Origin: Saccharothrix carnea
GTDB taxonomy: Bacteria; Actinomycetota; Actinomycetes; Mycobacteriales; Pseudonocardiaceae
Assembly (NCBI RefSeq): GCF_003014735.1
Contig: NZ_PYAX01000014.1
Location: 1 to 64,000 of the forward strand
Length of the DNA stretch: 64,000 nucleotides
Direction: 5' to 3'
Shown here piece after piece: positions 35,103 to 42,409 of this stretch. Below the pieces are notes generated by a model. It was given only the letters and a program-made list of their open reading frames with translations. It did not search any database and had not been told where the DNA came from. The translations under genes were made by a program, and so were the position numbers. The first letter of the stretch is position 1. Every line of letters starts with the position of its first letter.

Positions 35103-36335
35103 TCACACCGTTTCGGTCACCGGGTTCTTGCCCTCCCTCATGCCCACCAGCGCGAACCAGCCGCCGATCAGCCCGAGCACCCCGCACAGCAGCCACACGC
35201 CGTTGCCGAACGCGCCCCAGGCCAGCACGCCGAGCGTGGGGCCCAACGCCGAACCGAGGCCGAACGTGGCCTGGTGCGTGCCGACGTACCGGCCGCGCAC
35301 CGAGGCGGGGAACTTCGCCGGGTGCGCGAACATCGTCGGCCCGCTGATCATCACGCCGAGCACGAACACCGCCGTGCTGACCACGATCACCACCGCGTGC
35401 GAGCCGAGCCCGTACCCCGCCGCGCCCAGGCCCATCACCGCCGTGCCGACCGCGCCGGCCGCCCACGGCACCCAGTTCTTCACGTACGAGGTGATCTTCA
35501 ACTCGGACACGACCAGGATGATCGACGCCGTGGTGAGCACGATGCTGTACAGCGCGGCCGGGTGGCCCTCGCTGGTGATCTTCAGCGGCAACGCCACCAC
35601 GTACTGCACGTAGATGAGCGTGCCGAGCAGCACCGACGCGAGGAACGCCAGGTACCGGCCGTCGCGCAGCATCACCGCGTACGCCGACCGCTTCTGGTCG
35701 CCCGACTCGGCCTCGTCGTCGTCGCGCGGCGCGGCCATGGCGGGCAGGGTCAGCCGCGCCACCACCGCGTACGCCAGCGCCGACACGGCGTCGAAGTAGA
35801 ACAGCAGGTCCCAGTCGACCAGGATCAGGCCCGCCGCGATGAGCGGCGCGAGGGCCGCGCCGCCGTTGAGCGCGATGCGCATCATGGAGAACGCCATGAC
35901 CCGGTGCTCGGCCGGCATCAGCTCGCTGAGCAGCACGGCCGCCGCGGGCCGGTAGCACTGGGTGGCCAGGCCCGCCGCGCCGATGGCGACCAGCAGCACG
36001 CCGAACAGCCCCGGCGTGCTCAGCATCGGCATGACCGCCAGCACCGCCGCCGACGCCGTCATGGCGCTGACGATCGTGGCGCGCGGCCCGAGCCGGTGGG
36101 TCAGCTCCCCGCCGAGCAGCGTGCCGAGCACCGCGCCCGCGCTGTAGCAGGTGAGCGCGATACCGGCCTGGCCGATGGAGAACTGGCGCGCCGTCAGGTA
36201 CAGCACCAGGAACGTCTGCGCGAACGCGCCGAGCTGGTTGACGAGCACGCCGGCGAGCAGGTAGCGGACCGGCCGTGGCGTCGCGCGGACGCTCGCGAGA
36301 ACGCCGCCCGCCGCACCCGCTTCCTTCGTGGTCAC
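35103..36335 (-). CDS. MFS exporter (DHA1/MdtH-like, 12 TM)
   Basis: 410 aa with twelve predicted helices. Typical stretches: QLGAFAQTFLVLYLTARQFS, GTLLGGELTHRLGPRATIV (motif A after helix 2), and a central cytoplasmic loop rich in Asp/Glu (APRDDDEAESGDQKR). GTG 36335 has GGGGA eight bases upstream. A 14-bp tandem duplication straddles the stop codon (35091-35104 and 35105-35118). Probably exports the product of the nearby enzyme group or gives resistance. Confidence 0.85.
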   Translation of the reverse strand: MTTKEAGAAGGVLASVRATPRPVRYLLAGVLVNQLGAFAQTFLVLYLTARQFSIGQAGIALTCYSAGAVLGTLLGGELTHRLGPRATIVSAMTASAAVLAVMPMLSTPGLFGVLLVAIGAAGLATQCYRPAAAVLLSELMPAEHRVMAFSMMRIALNGGAALAPLIAAGLILVDWDLLFYFDAVSALAYAVVARLTLPAMAAPRDDDEAESGDQKRSAYAVMLRDGRYLAFLASVLLGTLIYVQYVVALPLKITSEGHPAALYSIVLTTASIILVVSELKITSYVKNWVPWAAGAVGTAVMGLGAAGYGLGSHAVVIVVSTAVFVLGVMISGPTMFAHPAKFPASVRGRYVGTHQATFGLGSALGPTLGVLAWGAFGNGVWLLCGVLGLIGGWFALVGMREGKNPVTETV

Positions 36336-36375
36336 TGCGATTTTCCCCGTCCGTCGCCAACCGATTACGAATCGT

Positions 36376-36414
36376 CCTCGGCCGGGGCACCCGTCACGGG
36401 CGCCCCGGCCGAGG
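36376..36414 (-). terminator. Hairpin terminator
   Basis: Perfect 13-bp stem (36376-36388 with 36402-36414) around a 13-base loop, 76 bases after the isocitrate-lyase-like gene stop on the minus strand. Confidence 0.6.
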
Positions 36415-36490
36415 TCCAGTCCACCGGAGCCGGACGTTGTCCGACAGGGTTGATCTGACCTCACGATCAATCGAGGTCGGCGGGAACCAC

Positions 36491-37318
36491 TCAGCGGGTG
36501 AACACACCGTTGACGGCGCCGAAGTCCAGCGCGCCGTCCAGCTCGGTGTACGTGCCCTTGGTCAGGGCCTCCTCGGCGGCGCGGTGCGCGACCGAGTACG
36601 CGGCCTGGGTGACCGCGGTGCCGAGGCTGACCCGCCGGACGCCGACCGCCTCGAACTCGGCCACGGTCGGCGCGCCGGGGCCCGCCATCACGTTGACCGG
36701 CAGCGGCGAGGCCGCGACCAGCGCCTTCAGCACGTCGAGGTCGACCAGGCCGGGCACGAACAGCACGTCCGCGCCCGCCTCGGCGTAGACCGCGGCACGG
36801 GCCAGCACGTCGTCCAGCCGGCCCTCGGGCTCGCCGACCTGGAACAGGAACACGTCGGTGCGGATGTTGACCACCAGCTCGGGCAGCCCGGCGCGCTCCG
36901 CCGCCTCCCGTGCCGCCCGCAACCGGGCGGCCTGCTCCTCGGCGGTGAACAGCGGGACGCCGAAACCCTTGGAGTCCTCGATGTTCACGCCGACGGCGCC
37001 CGCGCCGATCACGGCTTCGACGGTCGCCGCGACGTCCTCGGGCGCGTGGCCGTAGCCGCCCTCGACGTCGGCGGTGACGGGCACGTCCACGGCGGCGGCG
37101 ATCAGGCGCACCTGCTCGACCATCTCGTCACGGGACAGGTTCTGCCCGTCCGGGCGGCCCAGCGCCCACGACACACCACCGCTGGTGGTGGCGACCGCCT
37201 TCGCTCCGGCGCGCGCGATCAGGGCGGCGCTGCCCGCGTCCCAGGCGTTGGGGAGCACGAGCACCCCGTCCGCGTGGAGGTCGCGCAGTAAGTCCGCCTT
37301 GGGCTTGTTGCTGTGCAT
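36491..37318 (-). CDS. Isocitrate lyase/PEP mutase superfamily protein
   Basis: 275 aa TIM barrel. Family stretches: DGVLVLPNAWDAGSAALIAR, ATTSGGVSWALGRPDGQNLS, VPVTADVEGGYGHAPEDV (Mg-binding Asp), GVNIEDSKGFG. The KKCGH active loop of true isocitrate lyase is absent, so it belongs to the carboxyvinyl-phosphonate mutase-like branch acting on C-C or C-P bonds of 2-oxo acids. AAAGGTGA precedes ATG 37318. It stands alone between the Pst cluster and the MFS gene; the substrate cannot be stated. Confidence 0.85.
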   Translation of the reverse strand: MHSNKPKADLLRDLHADGVLVLPNAWDAGSAALIARAGAKAVATTSGGVSWALGRPDGQNLSRDEMVEQVRLIAAAVDVPVTADVEGGYGHAPEDVAATVEAVIGAGAVGVNIEDSKGFGVPLFTAEEQAARLRAAREAAERAGLPELVVNIRTDVFLFQVGEPEGRLDDVLARAAVYAEAGADVLFVPGLVDLDVLKALVAASPLPVNVMAGPGAPTVAEFEAVGVRRVSLGTAVTQAAYSVAHRAAEEALTKGTYTELDGALDFGAVNGVFTR

Positions 37319-37416
37319 GCAGATGTCACCTTTCCGATGACCGCGAGTGTCTGGGGCGGCGAATCGTAACAGCGCCGGGTGGCGATCCGGTGCGGGTCGA
37401 GCCGCCCCGGCGGACG

Positions 37417-38217
37417 TCAGCCGAACCGGCCGTGGACGTAGTCCGACGTGCGGGTGTCCGAGGGGGATTCGAAGATCCTCTTGGTCGGCCCGGCCTCCAC
37501 GATCACCCCCGGCGTACCCTGCTCGGCCAGGAAGAACGCGCACTGCTGCGACACCCGTGCCGCCTGCTGCATGTTGTGCGTGACGATCACGATCGTCACC
37601 TCGTGGGCCAGTTCGGCGATGGTCTGCTCGATCCGCCGGGTCGACGTCGGGTCCAGCGCCGAGCACGGCTCGTCCATGAGCAGCACGTCCGGCCGCACCG
37701 CCAGCGACCGCGCGATGCACAGCCGCTGCTGCTGGCCGCCGGACAGCGCGCCACCGGGCTGCTTGAGCCGGTCGCGCACCTCCGGCCACAGGCCCGCCTT
37801 GGTCAGGCACTCCTCGACCAGCGCGTCCTTCTCCGCCCGCCGGGCGCGCACGCCGGTCAGCTTCAGGCCGGCCACCACGTTGTCGTAGATCGACATCGCG
37901 GGGAACGGGTTCGGCTTCTGGAACACCATGCCGATCCGCTTGCGCGCGTCGGTGAGCTTGCGCGCCGGGTCGTAAACGTCCTGCCCGGACAGCAGCACCT
38001 CGCCCGCCAGCGACGCGCCGGGGATCAGCTCGTGCATCCGGTTGAGGATGCGCAGGAACGTCGACTTGCCGCAGCCGGACGGGCCGATCAGCGCGGTGAC
38101 CGTGCCCGCGGGCATCACCAGCGACACCCGGTCGAGCACCTTGCGCTCGCCGAACCAGGCCGAGATCGACCGCGCCTCCAGGTCGGCCAGGGCCGGGGGC
38201 ATCGTGAGCGTCATCAC
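37417..38217 (-). CDS. pstB: Phosphate-type ABC transporter ATP-binding protein PstB
   Basis: 266 aa. PstB signature sequence throughout: Walker A GPSGCGKST, RIGMVFQKPNPFPAMSIYDN, signature LSGGQQQRLCIARSLA, Walker B VLLMDEPCSALDP and VTHNMQQAARVSQQCAFF. It energises the PstC/PstA channel. Oddly it is the last gene of the cluster, about 11 kb downstream of pstA, right behind a sortase-like gene (9-bp gap) instead of next to pstA. Confidence 0.93.
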   Translation of the reverse strand: MMTLTMPPALADLEARSISAWFGERKVLDRVSLVMPAGTVTALIGPSGCGKSTFLRILNRMHELIPGASLAGEVLLSGQDVYDPARKLTDARKRIGMVFQKPNPFPAMSIYDNVVAGLKLTGVRARRAEKDALVEECLTKAGLWPEVRDRLKQPGGALSGGQQQRLCIARSLAVRPDVLLMDEPCSALDPTSTRRIEQTIAELAHEVTIVIVTHNMQQAARVSQQCAFFLAEQGTPGVIVEAGPTKRIFESPSDTRTSDYVHGRFG

Positions 38218-38226
38218 CGTCTCCGT

Positions 38227-39156
38227 TCAGATCAGGTTGGGCAGCAGGGCGGCGGTCTGGTCGGCGAGGGTCACGCCCAGCGCGCCGAGCAGCGGCACCC
38301 CGACCACCCACGCGTGCCAGCGGCCGAGCCGCTGGTACAGGTACACGACGCCGAACGCGGCCACGACCACGATCAGCGCCCACAGCGCCACCGGCACGAG
38401 CGCGCCCGCGTCACCGGCCATGGGCCGCTCGTGCTCGGGCACCGCGAACGAGGGCAAGGCGCCCGACGTGGGGCGCACGTCGCTGACCAGCTTGGCGTCC
38501 ACGCGCAGCACGTCGGACGGCAGGAAGAACGAGCCGTCCGCGGTGACCAGCGTCAGCCCGCCCTTGCCCGCGGCGGGCTTGTGCCGGTAGGGGTCACCGG
38601 CCCGGCGCACGCCCTGCACCTGGTAGACGTGCACGCCCTGGCCCGTGGTGACGGTGATCCGGTCGCCCTGGCCGAGCTCGCCGATGTGCGCGAACGGGCC
38701 GCCGTAGCCCGCGCGCCTGCCGAAGATCACCGACGCGCCGGCCTGGCCGGGCAGCGGCGAGTCGCGCAGGTGCCCGGGACCGGACTTCAGCGCGTCCGAC
38801 GACGTGCCCTCGCCCACCACCTCGCGCACGCCGAGGCGGGGGATCTCCAGCAGGGCGACGGGCGTGCCGGTCCCGATCAGCCTGCCGCCCTCGTCCACCG
38901 CCGCGACCGGCGCGGTGGCGTTGGCCAGCAGGCCGCGCAGCTCGTCGTACGCGCGGCTCTGGTCGCGGTCGTGCTTGAGGATGCCGATCGCGGCGAACTG
39001 CAGCACGAAGCACAGCAGCAGGGCGCCGAGGATGACCAGCATCTGGGCGATCAGGTCCGGGGTCGACGGTGGTGCCACCACCGGCGCCACCGGCGCCTCC
39101 GGTGCGGACGGCCGCGGCACCGACTTCGACGCCGGTGGCGCCGGTGGGGCGGTCAC
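38227..39156 (-). CDS. Sortase-fold protein lacking catalytic residues (class E-like pseudo-sortase)
   Basis: 309 aa. Pro/Ala-rich N-terminus, a transmembrane helix (QMLVILGALLLCFVLQFAAIG), a sortase domain (about 97-225) and two C-terminal helices. Conserved landmarks align with class E sortases: SGPGHLRDSPLPGQAGASVI, then GGPFAHIGELGQGDRI. Where active enzymes have GHR the sequence is GRR (position 147 Arg for His); where they have TLTTC it is TLVTA (A206 for Cys); the catalytic Arg is replaced by Val (about 216). It should be inactive as a transpeptidase. GTG start overlaps the LASTG-protein stop by four bases. Confidence 0.8.
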   Translation of the reverse strand: MTAPPAPPASKSVPRPSAPEAPVAPVVAPPSTPDLIAQMLVILGALLLCFVLQFAAIGILKHDRDQSRAYDELRGLLANATAPVAAVDEGGRLIGTGTPVALLEIPRLGVREVVGEGTSSDALKSGPGHLRDSPLPGQAGASVIFGRRAGYGGPFAHIGELGQGDRITVTTGQGVHVYQVQGVRRAGDPYRHKPAAGKGGLTLVTADGSFFLPSDVLRVDAKLVSDVRPTSGALPSFAVPEHERPMAGDAGALVPVALWALIVVVAAFGVVYLYQRLGRWHAWVVGVPLLGALGVTLADQTAALLPNLI

Positions 39157-40652
39157 CGCCGGACCCGCCGCTTGCGCGCCACGACCAGGGCCAGGCCACC
39201 CGCCAGCACCAGCAGCCCGCCCAGGAACAGCGGCAGGCCGGTCGAGGCGCCGGTGCTCGCCAGACCGGTGTTCTGCGCGCCGGCGGCCGGGGTCGTGGTT
39301 TCGGTGGTCGTGCCGGTCGTGGTGTCGGTGGCCGTGGTGGTGCTCGTGTCGGTCACCGTGCCGCTGCCGGTCGTGGTGGTCGTGGCGTCGGTCGTGGTCG
39401 TGGTGGTCGTGGTGGGGCCGACGCCGCCCACGGCCTCCCACGCGGTCGGACCGGTGAACCGCAACCCGGTGGCGAAGGTGCGCAGGACCTGGCCGAACGC
39501 GTCCACGCAGTAGGCCTCGACCCGGTAGTCGCCCGCGAGGACCGCGCCGCCCGGCTGCTCCTCCGCGATGTCCTTGAACGACAGGTACTGCAGCACCGCG
39601 ATCGGGCTGACCTTGGAGAAGCCGACCGCGGTCGGCGGCGCGGCGGTCAGGCCGGCCTGGAACACGCCCGGCCCGGAGATCGTCATCCGGATCTCGCTGG
39701 AGTCGTTCTCACCGCAGCCGGTCGAGGTGGTGTAGGTGGGGGCGTCGAGGTCCGAACCGCTGCTCGGGCTGACCGTGAGGGTGAAGTCGCCACCGGGGCT
39801 CGTGGTGGTCGTCGTCGTGGTCGGCTCGGTGGTCGTCGTGGTCGTCGTCGTGGTGGTGGAGTCGGTCGTGGTCGTCGTCGGATCCGTCGTGGTGGTCGGC
39901 TCCGTCGTCGTGGTGGTCGTCGGCTCCGTCGTAGTCGTCGGATCCGTGGTGGTCGTCGTCGGCTCAGTCGTGGTCGTCGGATCCGTCGTGGTCGTGGGAT
40001 CCGTGGTGGTGGTCGTCGGATCCGTGGTGGTGGTCGTCGGATCCGTGGTCGTCGTGGTGGGCTCGGTCGTGGTCGTCGGATCCGTTGTAGTGGTCGGCTC
40101 CGTCGTGGTGGTGGTCGGCTCGGTCGTCGTCGTCGTCGTGGTCGTGGTGGTCGTCGTCGGTTCGGTCGTCGTGGTGGCGTTCGGGTCCGTCGACCGGTAC
40201 GTCGTGGCGTCGGTGAAGAACAGCTTCCGGGTGAACGTGCCCTTGCTCTCGGTGGTGAACAGGTCCACGCAGTTCACCACGACGGTGTACTCGCCGGGAG
40301 CGACCGTCGTGCTGTTGTCGACCGCGATGTCCTTGAACGACAGGCCTTGCAGGACCGGGAACCCGGCGACGGTGGAGAAGCCGACGTCGGTCGGCGTGGT
40401 GCCGATCAGGCCGTTCTCGAAGCCGCCCGGTCCGTAGACGAACAGGTTGTAGCCGTCGGAGTCGGTCGGGCAGCCGGCGGACGTGGTGAACACCGGGGCG
40501 GTGGTGTCGCGGCCGGTCTCCGGGTCGACGGCCAGGGTGCCCAGCGTCGCGACCGGGGGCTCGGCCTGTCCGGTCGTCGCGGTGACGATCACCGCGGCGC
40601 TGACCGCGGCGAGCACGGCCGCGGCTGCCGCCACCAGTTGGCGCTTGCGCAT
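39153..40652 (-). CDS. LASTG-anchored surface protein with two repeat domains and Thr-rich linker
   Basis: 499 aa. Signal peptide to about residue 30; repeat domain 1 (about 37-150); a linker of about 130 residues made of TTTT-[DE]-P units; repeat domain 2 (about 288-400); a second Thr-rich stretch; and a C-terminal sorting signal LASTG, hydrophobic helix LPLFLGGLLVLAGGLALVV and RKRRVRR. LAxTG is the signal used by class E sortases. The two domains share YTTSxGC, LSFKDIA and a Cys near the end with two other proteins here. Translationally coupled to the sortase-like gene. Confidence 0.85.
   Translation of the reverse strand: MRKRQLVAAAAAVLAAVSAAVIVTATTGQAEPPVATLGTLAVDPETGRDTTAPVFTTSAGCPTDSDGYNLFVYGPGGFENGLIGTTPTDVGFSTVAGFPVLQGLSFKDIAVDNSTTVAPGEYTVVVNCVDLFTTESKGTFTRKLFFTDATTYRSTDPNATTTTEPTTTTTTTTTTTTEPTTTTTEPTTTTDPTTTTEPTTTTTDPTTTTTDPTTTTTDPTTTTDPTTTTEPTTTTTDPTTTTEPTTTTTTEPTTTTDPTTTTTDSTTTTTTTTTTEPTTTTTTTSPGGDFTLTVSPSSGSDLDAPTYTTSTGCGENDSSEIRMTISGPGVFQAGLTAAPPTAVGFSKVSPIAVLQYLSFKDIAEEQPGGAVLAGDYRVEAYCVDAFGQVLRTFATGLRFTGPTAWEAVGGVGPTTTTTTTTDATTTTTGSGTVTDTSTTTATDTTTGTTTETTTPAAGAQNTGLASTGASTGLPLFLGGLLVLAGGLALVVARKRRVRR
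39800..40190. repeat. Low-complexity tandem repeat encoding Thr/Pro linker
   Basis: Imperfect repeats of 15-18 bases (ACC/ACG Thr codons broken by GAT CC or GAG CC for Asp-Pro and Glu-Pro) encode the linker of the LASTG protein. Codon order varies between units, so it is a diverged array, but still prone to length change by slippage. Confidence 0.8.
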
Positions 40653-40681
40653 GAGCGGGTTCCTCCGTTGTGTTGGGTGGG

Positions 40682-41377
40682 TCAGCGGGTCCTGCGGCGG
40701 CGGAGGTAGGACCCCGCCCCGACCAGCGCGAGCGCGCCGACGACGCCGATCGCGACGTACAGGAGTGGTTGCCCGCCACCGGAACCGGTGGGTGTGCCTT
40801 GGGCGGCGGCCTCGGCGGCGGGCTGGTCGGCGGGTTGGCCGGTCGGCTGCTCCGCGGGCACGTCCGAGGACGGCGGCGGCGCGAGCCCCGGGTCGGGCGC
40901 GGGCACGATCAGCGGTGCGGTCGGCTGCTGCGGGCCCTTCGCCGCACCGACCGCCACGTACCGGGCGGGCTCGACGAAGTCCACCGTGCCGGTGAAGTCG
41001 CCGTACACCTGCTGGGTGAACGCGTCGATGCAGTGCAGCCGCAGCTCGTACGGCCCGCTGAAGGTGACGTCGTGGTCCGCCGCCAGGTCCTGGAACGTCA
41101 ACGCCACCGGCACCTCGAACGGCCGGTCGTGCGTCAGCCCCACGTCACCGTTGGCCACGATCACCAGCCCTTCGGCGGGCAGCCCGGCACCGTGCATGGT
41201 CGCCGCGTACCCGGTCGCCTCACGGGGGCAGCCCGCCGACGTGGCCAGCCGGACCGGCGCCGCGTCACGGCTCTCCCCCGGCGTCACGACCAGGCCGCCG
41301 AGCGGCGCGGCGTGCGCGGTGCCCGGCGCGAACGCCAGCAGCAGCGCTAGGAGCGCGAAGACTCTAAGCGGGGACAC
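40682..41377 (-). CDS. Membrane-anchored surface protein with one repeat domain
   Basis: 231 aa. Signal peptide (LLALLLAFAPGTAHA), one divergent copy of the repeat domain (about 28-140: TSAGCPREATGYAATMHG, ALTFQDLAADHD, LRLHCIDAF), a Pro/Ala/Gln-rich stalk, and a C-terminal helix LLYVAIGVVGALALVGAGSY followed by RRRRTR. No clear LPXTG-type motif, so it may stay in the membrane. GTG start with GGAGG upstream, overlapping the DUF916-like gene by 14 bases. Confidence 0.8.
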   Translation of the reverse strand: MSPLRVFALLALLLAFAPGTAHAAPLGGLVVTPGESRDAAPVRLATSAGCPREATGYAATMHGAGLPAEGLVIVANGDVGLTHDRPFEVPVALTFQDLAADHDVTFSGPYELRLHCIDAFTQQVYGDFTGTVDFVEPARYVAVGAAKGPQQPTAPLIVPAPDPGLAPPPSSDVPAEQPTGQPADQPAAEAAAQGTPTGSGGGQPLLYVAIGVVGALALVGAGSYLRRRRTR

Positions 41378-42353
41378 GTTCGACCTCCGGCTGTGGCTGC
41401 CCGACCGGGCGGCGGGCCCGGCGGACGCGGCGGAACACGACGTAGGCGAGCACCAGCAGCAGCACGACCACCAGCAGCCACGGCACGGCGGCGGTCGTCA
41501 CGCTCGCGTCCACGGCGGCGGGCGCCTCGGTGCCCTGCGGCGCGACCGGCTCCACGCGCACCAGCGCGTCCAGCCACCCGGCGGGCAGCACGCCCGGCAC
41601 GGTGGTCGTCACGCGGAACGTGTTGCCGGGCAACAGCTCCGGCAGGTCGGCCAGGCCGGGCGCGTCGGTGCCGGCACCCCACGGCGTCTCCACGCGCACG
41701 CTCTGCTTGCCGCCCAGCCGCACGTTCCCGGTGTTGCGCACGACGTAGCCGACCGTCGTGTCGCCGCGCCCGAAGAACGACCCGTCGTAGGACGCGGTGA
41801 GGTCCTCGATGCTCAACGAGGGCCGCAGGTCGCCGGACACCCGCAGGTGCACGCGGGCGCCCACGCGCTGCTCCACGGCCACGCGCTGGCCGTCCGCGCC
41901 GGACGCCTCGGTGGTCAGGGACGCGACGATGCCGCCGGTGTGGTCACCGGGCGTGGCGTTGGCGGGCACGGTCAGCGTGAACGGCACGATCACCGTGGAC
42001 CGGGGCGCCACCAGCACCTCCCCGCGCTCCAGCACCGACCACTTGCCCACGTCGACCGGCTCCCGGCCGGCGGCGAGCAGGTCGAAGCCCCCGTCAGGGG
42101 TGTTGAACGCGTCGCTGGCGTACACCCGCAGCGTCACCGGGTCGTTGGCCACGTTCGACACGGCCACGTGGTCGCGCACCACGGCTCCGGGCGTGGCGCT
42201 GTAGGTGAACGCGCTGCGCGTGTCCGGCGCCTGCGCGGTCGCCGGCCGCACGCCGAACGTGGCGGGCGCGGCCGAGGCCGCGGGCGTGGCCAAGCCCGAG
42301 AAGACCAGGGCCAGCAAGCCCGAAAGCGCCACACGACGCCAGGTCCGCGTCAT
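41364..42353 (-). CDS. DUF916/WxL-interacting-protein-like membrane protein
   Basis: 329 aa. Signal peptide; an N-terminal domain of DUF916 type (FGVRPATAQAPDTRSAFTYS; VSNVANDPVTLRVYASDAF; APRSTVIVPFTLTVPANATP then GDHTGGIVASL); a second beta domain (about 165-280); a C-terminal helix VPWLLVVVLLLVLAYVVF and basic tail. In Firmicutes such proteins bind peptidoglycan and WxL-domain proteins. Here it sits directly after a WxL-like protein, the same pairing. Family assignment by motif recognition. Confidence 0.8.
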   Translation of the reverse strand: MTRTWRRVALSGLLALVFSGLATPAASAAPATFGVRPATAQAPDTRSAFTYSATPGAVVRDHVAVSNVANDPVTLRVYASDAFNTPDGGFDLLAAGREPVDVGKWSVLERGEVLVAPRSTVIVPFTLTVPANATPGDHTGGIVASLTTEASGADGQRVAVEQRVGARVHLRVSGDLRPSLSIEDLTASYDGSFFGRGDTTVGYVVRNTGNVRLGGKQSVRVETPWGAGTDAPGLADLPELLPGNTFRVTTTVPGVLPAGWLDALVRVEPVAPQGTEAPAAVDASVTTAAVPWLLVVVLLLVLAYVVFRRVRRARRPVGQPQPEVERVPA

Positions 42354-42409
42354 AGCGAAGTCCTTAGTGGAGGGTGGGGCAGGCCGTGCGTGACGGCCTG
42401 CCCCGTCGA

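Noticed and set aside
35061..36458. 465-codon plus-strand open frame
   Set aside because: Antisense to the MFS exporter; very Arg/His-rich with no recognisable fold.
39736..40437. Val/Gly-repeat plus-strand open frame and possible CRISPR-like array
   Set aside because: The repeats are the complement of Thr/Asp-Pro/Glu-Pro codons of the LASTG protein linker; units are short, contiguous and without unique spacers.
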